Shown in pieces: positions 48,601 through 61,340 of a stretch of 64,000 nt of DNA. Each line of letters starts with the position of its first letter. Position 1 is the first letter of the stretch. Below the pieces are notes generated by a model. It was not told where the DNA came from. It searched no databases and worked only from the letters and a program-made list of their open reading frames with translations. The DNA is from Cynocephalus volans (taxonomy: Eukaryota > Chordata > Mammalia > Dermoptera > Cynocephalidae), in NCBI RefSeq assembly GCF_027409185.1, contig NC_084462.1:19691577-19755576 (forward strand), in the 5' to 3' direction. The position numbers and the translations under genes were made by a program.

Positions 48601-49667
48601 TAGGTCTCTCTGTGGTCTTCATTTTCATGCTTAAACACCCTGTCTTTCAGGAGGGGAAGGAAAAGTTGTTTATAAAATGGAGACAATCATGGCACTTATT
48701 TTTGGATCAGATTAGTACTAGAATAGACAAATGCTGATCACTGCACAGATGACTCTTCAGTGCCCCCACCCATTCTCAGTGACACTTTGACCACAGCCCT
48801 CGGGACAGCAGAGGACTTCCCAGCAGGCTCTCAGCATGGATGTCTCCAGCCTGCTGGATGGCAGTTGGGTCTGGCCCAGAAGCCTCCGTTTTCACATGAG
48901 CCTTTCTCTTAAAAAACTGCAGACGCGGATTTGAGTAGTTCACTTGGCACCCCAGTACCAAAAAAAAAAAAGAAGAAATTTGCTTCCCCCTCCACACCCC
49001 AGTGTTGAGGCTGTCTCTTGGCTGCCACATGTTCTCTGATTCTTTGGCTAATTGATTCTACTAAGCACAGTAAAGGCGATATTGTCACTATCTTTCAGTG
49101 TTAATCCAGGATCAGAAAAGTCTGATAATTTCTCTGTGGTTTTTGGAAGTTTCAAAGAGCGGAAGTTTTCATCCTCATGCTTCCGTGTGGCCAGGGCCTG
49201 TGGCTGTGCTCCTATTTAGCATTGATCTCATATTCTGCCTTGTACTGATACACTTGTCTGTATGCATTTACCTCCTGATAGAGATTAAATTCCTGAAAGA
49301 AACATGTCTCCTTGAATTCTTGCTCATGTGCACTAAAATATGAATGCTGTGTGTGTCAGTGCCAACCACCCACCCTGTGGGGAGAACATGCCCACAGCAG
49401 GGGCGCCTCCTCCTCAAGGTGCTCGCAGTCTAACAGAGAAGAGAAAACCTGCCCCAAGCAGTGACCCTTAGTCAGGCATGGGGAGAGAGCCAGGAGTCCT
49501 AGGAAGGCTGCCTCATAGAGAGTGGCCTTTGGGAACAGAATCTTGGAGGATGTAAGTCTCTTTGGATAAACCAGTGTCTTGTACTTAGTATCAGTAGGGT
49601 GCCCCGTAAGTAATGAGTAAGTTGAATAACTGTGCACAACATTGTAAGAAGATCCATAGATTAAACT
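45623..49667 (+). other. Intron 1 sequence, nothing recognised
   Basis: It contains a 211-codon open frame at 46955-47590 with no recognisable domain and no splice support, which I regard as chance. A near-CTCF motif with one base missing lies at 49390-49402. No named repeat was recognised. Confidence 0.35.
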
Positions 49668-49773
49668 ATTGGACTTTTTTTTTTTTTTTTTTTTGGCAGC
49701 TGGTCGGTGCAGAGATCTAACCCTGGAACTTGGTGTTATCAGCACCATGCTCTAACCAACATTTGGACTTTTA
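49668..49773 (-). mobile_element. 5'-truncated tRNA-Ile-like SINE monomer
   Basis: The minus strand reads gttggttagagcatggtgct, then gataacaccaagttccaggg and ttagatctctgcaccgacca, and ends in an A tail (T run at 49675-49694). Near-matching flanks attggactttt and atttggactttt form the target-site duplication. The first bases, including part of the A box, are missing. Confidence 0.85.
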
Positions 49774-51494
49774 AAAGCTATTTTCTTTAAATCAGCATAG
49801 AGGCAAAAGATAAAAGAGGACTTGACTCGCCACCCTGTGTCAGTCCCAGAGAGCAACAGAATGTTTCTGTGACTTCTTTCTTAAAGAGCCTAGTCTTGTC
49901 TGACCCAGTCTTTTAGTTTACGTTTAAGCCATGCAGTACGGGAAGTCTCTCTACAGGCCCATGTTCCATTAGGAAGCCAGGTCCTTGATGGCTCTTCTGT
50001 TCACCCACCTGGATGATCTTTGGTGTTTTTTGGACAAATCTTAAAGGGATTTGCTTTTCTGGCTGTATTGGACTTTCTGCCTCATTTGATTTTCCAAACT
50101 GTAAAGTTTGGGAGCTCGACTTACATCATTTTTTTGGTTTAAATCTGTTAAGTCCTCACAGAGGGATGAGAATGTCCCTGGGAAGGACTCCTGAGCCCTT
50201 CCCCACTGTCCCTGACCCTGTGTTGCTGGCAGCTCTGCTAGGACACTGTGTCACAGGTCCAGGCACCCTGGGCTGGTCTTCCATTTGTTAAGGAGAAGAC
50301 AAGGGCCTTGGTGGTTAGCGGGGGAGGGGTCATTTCCCAGCCTCCTGTCTGACCATCGGGATCATTTTGAAGAGCCACAGGCAGTGGGCTTTCTCCTCAG
50401 GCTGGTGGTCAGGGCCAGGTGGCCTGGCTCCCCCGTAGGCACTTCACGGTTTACTGGGGTCTCAGGCAGTTCCACAAACTTGACTGAGAACAAGTCTCTC
50501 TGGAGAAAAAGATTCTCTTGGGGAATGCCTGCAAAAAATGCTAAAATGGCCCACCCCAATTTGGCTGAATCACAGTCACCTGGAAGTCTCTTGGCCTCAG
50601 TGGAGTAATGCTGCAGAAGTTACCGGTAGTCCTCCGGGTAGTGCTGTAGGTGTGACCTCGAATTCCCCATAGCTGGATTCAGAACTGGTCACCTGCCAGC
50701 AGATGCTCCTCCTGAGAGGATAGGTGGGATGATTTTGAAGGGGCCATGAACTCCAGGGCGTGCCTTCCTTGCCCTCTGCTGTGGTGGGGTGCTCGGGACT
50801 GCTGGGCCCTGTGACCCCACCTAACATGACATACACTGAGCCCCAAGGAGGGCAGGTCATCACGGCTGTGTTCAGCCACCTCTGTGGGCTTCCATCCTAG
50901 GTCAGTAGGGTCTCTTACCTGCTGCTCCATGCAAGGTACTCCCGAGATGGAGAGTAAGACTGTGTTTAAAAAGAAACCCCACCTTTCACCCAACCTTTGG
51001 CTATAGTTTTCACCACTTGTTAACCATTTAGCACAGGGGCTTGTGTCTCTGATATCTTCTCTCTTTTTTCCAACTAGATGGAACTTGTTTGCCTGATTAT
51101 GAAAAATATATGCATTCTCTTTATTAAAAAAAAATAAGATTAGGTCATAGGAAAATGTAAAGAAGAGAGTAAGTCACATCTAAACAAGAGAACCAGCACC
51201 ACATTTTATTCATACCCCCACATTGTTGTTGCCACTGTGAGGACCGAGGACTCAGAGTGAGTGCAGTCAGCCAGGTTAGTGGGGGACAGGATCAGAGCCA
51301 CATCTCTAACCACCCTGCTCCCCGGCTTGCCACAGTCGGCTGTGGGCACAGCGGTGTGAGTCTTCCAGCTCAAGAAAGCAAGACTGGGGCATCAATTTCA
51401 GAGTGGAGAAAACCAGGGAATAGTCAAGGTTGCAGCTTTCATTCATGGAGGAGGGACGAAGGTGTGGCGGAGAAGGTGAGGCTTTGAATTATTA
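49774..51494 (+). other. Intron 1 sequence, nothing recognised
   Basis: Several overlapping 60-107-codon frames occur in GC-richer DNA (50160-51000) without recognisable domains. Confidence 0.35.
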
Positions 51495-51602
51495 TATCTT
51501 TTTTTTTTTTCTTTGACCGGCAAGGGGATCGCAACCCTAGGCACGTTGTGGTCTGCACCATGCTCAGCCAGTGAGCGCACCAGCCATCCCTACATATATC
51601 TT
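51495..51602 (-). mobile_element. tRNA-Ile-like SINE, second-unit type monomer
   Basis: The minus strand reads gggatggctggtgcgctcac, ggctgagcatggtgcagacc and gggttgcgatccccttgccg, then ggtcaaag and an A tail. This is the right-hand unit of the dimer type seen at 19917, standing alone. The flanks attatatcttt and catatatcttt are a probable target-site duplication. Confidence 0.85.
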
Positions 51603-51743
51603 TGCCTTGCATGCGCACCAGCATTGATTTAGTATTTTGGGGAAGGGGATGACTTTTAAATTTTTCTTGATGCTTCAGGGACCTTACAGACCCAGTTGCC
51701 TAATCAGGAACCACGGTTATCCCTCCTTCCCATAGCCTTGGCT

Positions 51744-51867
51744 GTCTGCTTTCTTTTTTTGTTTTTTGTTGTTTTTTTTTCTTTTTTGGCAGCTGACCAG
51801 TACAGGGATCCAAACCCTTAACCTTGGTGTTACAACACTATGCTCTAACCAACGTCTGCTTCCTTTT
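51744..51867 (-). mobile_element. tRNA-Ile-like SINE monomer
   Basis: The minus strand reads gttggttagagcatagtgtt, gtaacaccaaggttaagggt and ttggatccctgtactggtca, then gctgcc and a long A-rich tail. The flanks gtctgctttctttt (51744) and gtctgcttcctttt (51854) form the target-site duplication. Confidence 0.88.
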
Positions 51868-54634
51868 GCTCTTCCTAGTTTGAGTTTGTATTTTATTTTC
51901 CAAAGCTGTGCTTTAGACATTCTAGCTGTGCTGGTTCATCAGGTTTTCTGCAGTGTGACAGACACCTACAGCTGCTGCCACCATTTTCATTTTTGGGGGT
52001 TTTCTAGCAAAATGTATTAAATTTTTAATAGAAGATAATTTAGGTTAAAAAAATTTTAAGATTGTCAGAATTCTTTGATTTGGGGATTTTATATGTAAAA
52101 GTTTCCTTGAAAACCACTTCCTGAACAGTTTTATTTTTCTTTGGAGTTCATACGAAACGCAAATCCTTCAGTGCCTCTGGCATTCTAGTTTCGGACCTTA
52201 TGTAAAGGTGCCAACCCCAGGAAAGTTGCCTTAATTGTACGTGCATAGAACACGCTAGCTGGAAGGAGGTGGGGGGATCCTGCAAGTCTGCTAGTTGTCT
52301 CTGGGAGTCGTGCTCTGCTGTTTCCCAGGCTGCCCTGCAGGGTCTTGGAGGCCTGACCATCTTCCTAACTCTTAAGTTGGGCCTGGACCCTGTGGGACTT
52401 TCTTCCTCCCCTTGGAGCCAGACCACACAGCAGAACTGGGCCAGGTTTAATACTTTATTGGATTTCTAAAAGGTATGATACATTCACCATGCAAAATTTG
52501 AAAGTATCTGTTACCAAGCATATAACAGCTTTGTTTTCCTTTTTTGAGTCTTTTCATTTCTTAAAGGACATGGTAACAGCATTCAAAGAACACTTTGGAA
52601 AAAGAGAGGTCTGCTCTATGCCACCCTTACTCCAGGCTGCTTCCATTTCTCCTTCCTGTCCTTGTCTAGTAATAAGAATAATTGAAACAAATATTCACTA
52701 ACCCTTGCTGCAGCCCTGGCATCATGCTCGGAGCTCACGTTCACGGCACTGGGGCCTCTGCAGGCTGAGGCCGGATTCCTCAGACATAGTGATTTCTTTC
52801 AGACCCTCCCCACAAAAGTATTCCAGCAGCCCTTTTTCAAACCAAGTTTGTCTGGTTTCTAATGCTTTTAGCCATGATATTGTGTCTCTTGCTGTCTTCA
52901 CGTATCAAGGTACCATAAGTATGTCTCACATTCCTCCGTGGACCAGCAGTGAGGAAGTGCTTCTTATGTGTTAAATACTGTGTGTGCTTCTAATTACTTT
53001 GCATGGAATCTTTCGTTTGACATTTTGAAACTGGCCTGTTAACCTTCTGGTGACGAGCTTGGGCCCGCCCTGTCTTTCACATGTTGGCCACTTTGAGGCT
53101 TGAGTGGGAAGGCTGGAGCCTCCACCTGTCCTTTGCCCGAGACTGGTTCCCTTTAGCTAGCCAAGTTACTTCTCTTGGACTGCTGAAGCTGCACGAATGC
53201 ACACCAACATTAGATTTCCCTGCAGATCCCTTCCTGCTGGCCGGTCCTGTCTACACAGGGTCTGCCCCAGGTGTTACAGGTGAAAGTTTGCCCTGGCAAG
53301 GGAAGTGACCAGATTTCCTGCTTGCCACATTGGTTTCCTCACCTCCTGACCACTGGGCAGTGCCCTGTGTGTCAAACTTGGTGACGGCACCATCTGCATC
53401 TGGCAGACATGATTCTGCAGAAGTTAGAAGACATCAAAGTATATTCCCCAGTAGCTTCCTGAGAAGGCACGTCCTTTGTAGAATAACTCTCATTCAAATA
53501 TTAAACCTCCTGGATGGAGTCTCTAAAGTTTCCTTTTATTTTCTTTGTCTTTGCTGGGAGATGTTTTCAAGGCTGTCACCCAACTTTCCTTATGAAGTTT
53601 TGTTTTCTGTATCACTTTAGTAATTGTCCAGGGTTTCTCGTTTTTCCCAGGACATGCCTTCTTGTGTGGTGTTTGTGGTTGGCAGATGTGGTGTCCAGGC
53701 TCCTCTTCGGAGTACAAGTGGTCTGTGTTTTCTTCTAATCTTGGATTGTCTGTTTCCTCTGAGCACCCCTCTCACACTTGTTTGCTTGGTCCCTGTCTTC
53801 CTTGTGGGAGACGCTCCCCAAACATCTGTTCTGTGTCGGTTGTTCACATTGATGAGCGAGGTCAGCCTCCCTGGCTGCTGGGCGTGTGGTGTCAGCGGAC
53901 AGGGTTCCTTGCCTGGTGGGCTTCACGGGAAACCCATGGATGCCAGATCTGCAGTCTTCTTTCCTGGGCTGTCATTTGCTGGCAGCTGGGCTGGGCTGGG
54001 CTTGGGGAAGCTTGTGGGGGACGGGGGGTTCTTGAGTCTATTTTTGGTATGGAATTTTTTCCTGCTGCTCTTTGTGTTAGAATCTCCCGATTCAGACTTC
54101 TGTGGTTCATGCTCTCCGGAAAGTAAACTTGTCTCTCTGCTGGGATAGAGGATGAGGGGAGTGTTGGAGGGGAGTGGGAGGAGGGCAGGGCTGCAATCAG
54201 GACAGCTCTGTGGAGGGGTAATCTATTGCATTAATTGAAAAAATATCTGGAAGCTTTCACATGTACTTTCTTCTCTCTGATTCTTTGTGTCTAAAATGTA
54301 TATCGGCAACAATTAAATGGGCCATTTTTATTTTCCTGGTAACCTTCTGGTGGGTAAGGAGGTGGTGGGATTCCTAGTCTAAGGACAAAATTGAAATGAA
54401 GGGAAGGGACATGCACCAAGTCACTTAGGCTCATTAATTCAAGCAGGGGCTAGAACCAGCCTTCTGTGCAGTGATCTTTGATCTGATGCTGAATAAGGCA
54501 ATCTCATCTCCAACCAAGTCGTTACCAGTTTGGCCCAAGTTCCAGGAGCCTTTAGCTTACGGATGGACCTGGAAAAATATCCAGGACTGAAGTAGACCCT
54601 CAGTGTGGGAGCTTTGGGGCAAAAACCTTTTTTA
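51868..54634 (+). other. Intron 1 sequence, nothing firm
   Basis: It includes overlapping frames of 174 and 154 codons at 53624-54148 in a GC-rich, T-rich block that may be an old, unnamed repeat. No exon signals with coding character were seen. A MIR-like segment in antisense may lie near 54385-54450. Confidence 0.35.
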
Positions 54635-54870
54635 GAAACAGCTCGATTGAGGTATAATTCACATAGCATACAACTAACCCATTTAAATAGTTCAATTCAG
54701 TGATCTTTAGTGTATTGAGAAAGTTGTGCAACCGTCACCATCACAGTCAATCTTAGAACATTGTGTCACCCCCAAAAGAAACTGTGTACCCATTAATAGT
54801 CACTCTTTGTTCTCCCAATCCACCCCAGCCCTAGACAACCACAAATCTACTTTCTGTCTTTATAAATTGG
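54635..54870 (-). repeat. Old L1 (L1M) fragment
   Basis: gattgaggtataattcacat, ttcaattcagtgatctttag, gtgcaaccgtcaccatcaca and tgtgtcacccccaaaagaaa follow the antisense L1M 3' region, as in the fragment at 3255. Confidence 0.75.
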
Positions 54871-57800
54871 GCAAGAATGTTTTAAAGAGACTTCCTCCAA
54901 GGGTGGGTGTTTGCTTGTACAGGAACCTTCCTCTTTCTACCTTGCAAACACACTTACCTTAGAGGGGATTTTCGACAGTAAAGGTGGGCAGTATGTGTGC
55001 TTGGGTTTAGGACTGAATATGCAGCACCTCCAAGAAAATACTTTAATTGCAAAACATGCTCACATGCTCATTAAAACTCTAGCTAGGGCCCTAAACCTGA
55101 ATGAAAATATCACAGGGAGAGATGTAATTGGCAAATTCTGAGAGCTCCCTGGGGAGACGTCTATTTAAAATTAAGTACCGTGCTTCATGGTATTTTCTCT
55201 CCTTCTCCTAGTCAGGAGGTAGCCTGCCTCAGGATAATTTCTGGAAAAGTGAGTCAGGAGATGCTTTTAAAATAGCTGTTACAGCAACTAATATGAAAAT
55301 GTTTATTGTTGAGCTTTAATTGGAAAATTACTGTTATAGTAGGAAATCATTATACATGGTACTAGTTTTTTGCTACTAATGATGTACCAAAATCCATGAC
55401 TGTCCTACAAAACCTTGTTTCATTTTACTAAAAACTCAATCTATATGCACATATTGTCCAGAAATCGTAGTTTTTTGAACTGGAAATCACCCTAGAGATG
55501 ATCTCTTCTATTCAAACCATCTTGTTTAGTTATTGAAGAAAACAGAAACGCAGAGAGCTTAGGTCAAGTGGTAATAAACTCATTTTTTCTTCGGTGGTAT
55601 TCACCTGCACAGCGTGTCCCCACACCTCACGTCTCATTTGTGCACTGACTGGAAGGCCAGGAAAAGTCAGGCCAGGAAGTGGAGGGGGCGCAGTCTGGAA
55701 AGGCCTTTATACCCTCTGGAACCGGGGAGTGACCTGGCACAAGGTCAGATCGGCCCTGGCTGGAACCTGGTTTTCAGATCCTCAGTCCAGAGCTCCTCTG
55801 TGGGGACCACGTGCCTCCTCTTGTCTTCACATGGAAGTGCCGTCTCAGATCCCCATCTGCTTGTGACCTCAGTCGTGGGCCAGAAGCCACATCCTCCTTC
55901 TGGTTGGCCTTGATAATTCTTGGGTGATGTGAGCTCATATTAACATAGGGGCTTTCACAACACATAAAATCAAAACTCTGTATGCCCTCTGGCAAACAGT
56001 AAAATGTAGCTTGTTATTTGCAGCAGTTGAGGGAATTGGGGAAAAGAGATAAATAAATGGTAAAGGGCCACAGAAACTGTCTCTAAATATTTGTTATTGT
56101 TATTGCCTTCTTGTCTAACAATGGTAGAACAGGGGCATGTGTGTGCATGTGTGCACACGCCACACACACTCTGTTCACAGGTGGAGCTCACCTTAGCCCA
56201 GCTCAGCTTAGCTGTCTGGAGCCCTCAGTAGATTCCCAACCCAACCTCAGACACTTGAGCTTGAGTGGATGCTGGCTCTGTGACTTACAAAAGCTGACAG
56301 ACCTCCAGGACTGAGCCCATAACCTTCAGAAAAGTGTCTCAGAACAATGAATGATGTACCTTTCTAGCCAAAATACTGATGGAGGAAATTTCCATTGGGT
56401 TGTGGGGCAATTAAAGAGGAAATGACATCAAATGTTCCTTTAAGTATAACTTAGGAAGAGAACACTGCAGAATATTTCAAAATAGCCTTGGGTCTCCCTT
56501 TAAGCAAAACCATAGGGGTGATGTTGACTACACCTTACAGACCACCCACCCTCATCCCTAACATTTCGGTATCTAGGCTATATCTCCCAGAATGCCTCTC
56601 ATCCCTGCAAACATTATTAAAAATCCCCTTTTTCTGATTTTCCTATTGGAAATATGAATGTGCTACGGCAGCAGCCCAGTGCTTGTTTCACTGTAGAGTT
56701 TGCCTTCTGGTGATGTCCAGCAGCCTCCCTGCACGGTGTCTCTGTAAGAAACAGAACTGGCCCAGTCAAGCCATATTAAATTACTGATTTTCTCTATCAG
56801 GTGTGGGTAGCTTGGCTTTTAGAGTAGATCTGGGAAAGAGCAATGCGTGTAATGCTGACTCACTTCCTTAGAAGTGGGTCCCTAGGAAGCGTGTCTCCCC
56901 AAGTAGAAGACTCAAAGGGACCCAGTGCTGCCGTGACCTTTCATGACTGCAGAACATATTTTGACCTATTCATAAATCCTGTTCTTAAAATTTTATTTTA
57001 TTAAGAGCAAAAGGGTCTTAAAATGAAAAGGATGTTTGCTCATGTCCATGCAAGATTTGAGGCAGATTTACTATTTAAACATTGCTATCGAATTTAAAAT
57101 ACTGTCAGGAGTAGACCAAGCAGTATGCTACCTGGGGAGGCTTCATAGAAGTTATACTACAAAAGGCCTCACAGGCCTTCACATGCTGAATCACTTAGCA
57201 TGATCTGAATGCCTTTCTGAAACCATCAGAAGTGAATTATAGGGGGTACTTATATATATTCATTCTTATACACCCTCTTTTACAAAGAGCCTTTTCTAAA
57301 CAGTAGTTACAGGTAGCCAGTAGTGCTTGTCTCTGTGTGGGCAGCCTGCTTTAGTTTGTTTTTGTTTTGTTTTGTTTAAGTGATGCAGTTAGCAACTTGT
57401 TGGTTGGTAACTTGTCAGTTTAGAAATTAGAAGGTATGCTGGATAAATAATGCCCAGGGTTATAGGTAAAAGTCTTTCAGAGATAGATGACCCTCAGACA
57501 TGTCTCCCCTGTTCATCTAAGCACGTTGGTGTTGACTTTGATATTTGAGGCTACCTTCTGCTGCTGCCAGTATGGGGTTTGTTTGCATGTGGTCATCTCC
57601 AGTAGAGCAACCATGGCTTGTGGATTTTAAGGCCAGAACTAATTGTGAAACCAGTCCATTAAACTCTGAGTTCATAAGGCTTCCTCTCTCTGGCTCCTAC
57701 CAGCACATTTACGGGGAGTATTGCTACTTCCGCCACGCAACATTTGCTTTATATCTTCTCAGCAGCATAAGGGCATCTGTCTTTAAAATCTCTGCATAAA

Positions 57801-58012
57801 TGGCAACCATGTTCCTTCAGCTTTCCAACGGGCGTTCTTTGTGAGGTAGTGAGCCCCACCTGGGTCTGATAGCAGCTGCCGTCGTAGACAGGAAGCAGCT
57901 CTGTCTGTCTGGAACCTTGTAGGAGGTGGCATCATTGGTATTTGTCTGGGGATATTTTTATCTCTGCTGTTCGCATGCACAGTGAAAGGACAACTGATGT
58001 TAGAATAAGCCT
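54871..58012 (+). other. Intron 1 sequence, nothing recognised
   Basis: AT-rich blocks such as 55260-55480 look non-repetitive and could be conserved non-coding sequence. An alternating purine-pyrimidine patch (gtgtgtgcatgtgtgcacac) lies at 56138-56157. Confidence 0.35.
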
Positions 58013-58027
58013 AAATTTGTGTTCATA

Positions 58028-58111
58028 GGGCTGGCCAACTAACTCAGTTGGTTAGAGCACAGCCTTGTAACACCAAGGTCAAGGGTTCGGATCCCCTTAC
58101 TGGCCAGCTGC

Positions 58112-58138
<27 letters not shown>
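58028..58138 (+). mobile_element. tRNA-Ile-like SINE monomer, nearly intact
   Basis: This is the clearest tRNA resemblance in the window. It opens with gggctggccaactaactcag, has an A-box-like taactcagttgg (58040-58051), then gttagagcacagccttgtaa, caccaaggtc, a B-box-like ggttcggatcc (58084-58094) and ccttactggccagc, followed by 27 A at 58112-58138. Compared with tRNA-Ile from memory, the B box carries one extra G. It lies 184 bases upstream of FOXK1 exon 2. Confidence 0.93.
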
Positions 58139-58142
<4 letters not shown>

Positions 58143-58242
58143 TAAGTGTCCTAATGAAAGCATAAAAATGCTATTTGAGCACAGATGTGAACCACAGAGT
58201 GATCATGAGAGTTGTTCAAGTTGTAGTTGTTGAGATGACTAG

Positions 58243-59750
<1,508 letters not shown>

Positions 59751-59754
59751 CAGG

Positions 59755-60025
59755 GACAGCACTGGCAAGTGGCAAGGCCTGGAGCTCAAGTCTAGAACCT
59801 GAATTTGGTTCTGGCCCTGTCTGTGTTAAGTCGTGTGGCCTTGGGCAGGTCACTTGAGCCTCCTGGGCCTTGTTTTCCCCATCTATAAAGCCAGCACTCT
59901 AGTTTCATAATTCGCTGTGATGGTGATGATGAGTAACTACTTAAGAAAACCTAATATGTGCCTGGCCCTGTGCTTAGCACTGTACCCGCATTGTTTTATT
60001 TAGTCCTTACAGCTTTATGGGAGAA
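59755..60025 (+). repeat. MIR SINE, nearly full length, with L2/MIR-like 3' text
   Basis: acctgaatttggttctggcc, tgtggccttgggcaggtcac, cttgttttccccatctataa, atatgtgcctggccctgtgc and ttagcactgtacccgcattg appear in MIR order, in sense. Confidence 0.7.
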
Positions 60026-60029
60026 CGTT

Positions 60030-60150
60030 CTGGAATTATATAGTGATGATGGTTACATAACTTTGTGAATACACCAAAAACCACTGAATTGTACACTCTA
60101 AATGGGTGTGTGGTGTGTGAATTGTATCTCAATAAAGCTGTAAAAACCTT
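60030..60150 (+). repeat. Old L1 3' UTR fragment
   Basis: gaatacaccaaaaaccactg, aattgtacactctaaatggg and gtgaattgtatctcaataaa are the sense 3' end of common L1M elements. Confidence 0.75.
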
Positions 60151-60959
60151 ATATGTACTTAAATATTTATCCAATGCCACCTTAAAGCAGCTGTTGAAAT
60201 GACAGCCAAGACCATTTGCTGTACTGTTAAGAACTCAGACTGGTAAGAGGTTTGTCCTCTGCTGTGTTCACAGTGGGCAGCGAAAACCAAACCAAGCAGT
60301 CACGAAGGGGCTGTGTGTAAGGGATAGGCTAACATCTCAGCCTTAGCCTGGCATGGGTTATTAATAACCAGTTTATAATCCAGATAAATAGAAACTGTGT
60401 AAGAAAGAAAAATGTTTTGGTTCGTGCAGGGCTTAATAAAATATTTCCCAGTAATAGTTTGAATAAAACTAATAGCCAACTGATTAAGATATTCACATAA
60501 AGCTTTGCATATTAAAGTTGCTTTTGGAAGTTAGAAGGCAGGCAGTGGTTTGTGAAGGAGTTAAGAAAAAATTTTTTTCTCTAAGCAAAAGAAGCTTGTG
60601 TTGCCGCAGCTCTGCCTGCAAGCCAGGTGGCCTTGTGAGTGTGGCTTGAGTCCTGGGCTGTAACTCACCTGCTTTTCTAGCTGGAGCTGGGAGCGGTGGG
60701 AGTGGTCTAGCTCCCCCCACCCCGTGGCTGCCACCCAGTCCTTTCCTTTGAGGTTGGGGGGGGGGAGCCGGGCCTGGATTCATTTGGTGGAATATTTGCA
60801 GAGAAAGTAGTAACTTAGGGACTGGCTCTCTCACTTTTTGGCTTTTAATTAAGTGTTACAATAAAAGGATCTCCGTTTACATCCGTTTATCTTAGCTCTG
60901 TGGAATTCAATTGAATGTTTAAAAACCTCAGAGGCCTTTGAGGTTTTGCTTGCCAAGAT
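60151..60959 (+). other. FOXK1 intron 2 sequence, nothing recognised
   Basis: It includes a 10-base G run near 60757-60766. No gene or named repeat was recognised. Confidence 0.35.
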
Positions 60960-61340
60960 ACATTTCAGTTTGAGTTTCTGTCGCAGGGGTGGAGCTGACA
61001 TGTTTACAAACACTCCCTGCCCTTCCCTTCCCGCCCCCTCCCTGTCTCTGTCGGCTCCCCTGGGAGGAGAGAAGGAGGTGGGAGGAGAAGGGCCATTCCT
61101 GAGGGATGGGCCGGCCGGCCTGCCGGGCTGTCGCCTCCCCGGGTCCCGCCCCCTCCTCCTGGGTCTACTTTCCTAATTTGGTGCGTCTTCGCCTCGCGTT
61201 TCCCCATTGGTCAGGCGAATTGCGGCCCGGAGACCTCAGCTGGGTGGGGCCCGTCCCTGGAGCTCCTCCCCTCGGCCCCTGTCATCCAGACCTGGGAGTG
61301 CTGCTACCTGTGGGAACCTCGTCCCTGATAAGCAGCCCTG
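60960..61340. promoter_or_regulatory. CpG-rich candidate regulatory element in FOXK1 intron 2
   Basis: This is a GC- and CpG-rich patch in a CpG-poor intron. It has two identical GC-box blocks cccgccccctcc (61030-61041 and 61145-61156), an inverted CCAAT box (ATTGG at 61206-61210, with NF-Y-like flanks on the minus strand as tgaccaatgggg) and a forkhead consensus TGTTTACA at 61001-61008. CpGs are densest at 61105-61240. It could be an internal promoter or an enhancer. No coding exon with a good start and donor was recognised next to it. Confidence 0.5.

Noticed and set aside
49390..49402. CTCF site candidate
   Set aside because: The core reads agcaggggcgc, one G short of the usual run, with poor flanks.
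53624..54148. Overlapping 174- and 154-codon frames
   Set aside because: Two frames open at once in T- and G-rich DNA with Cys/Trp/Leu-rich translations. This is typical of non-coding sequence or an old repeat.
58028..58138. A functional tRNA-Ile gene
   Set aside because: The B box has an extra base, the cloverleaf ends do not pair as in a working tRNA, and it has a long A tail, so it is a SINE.
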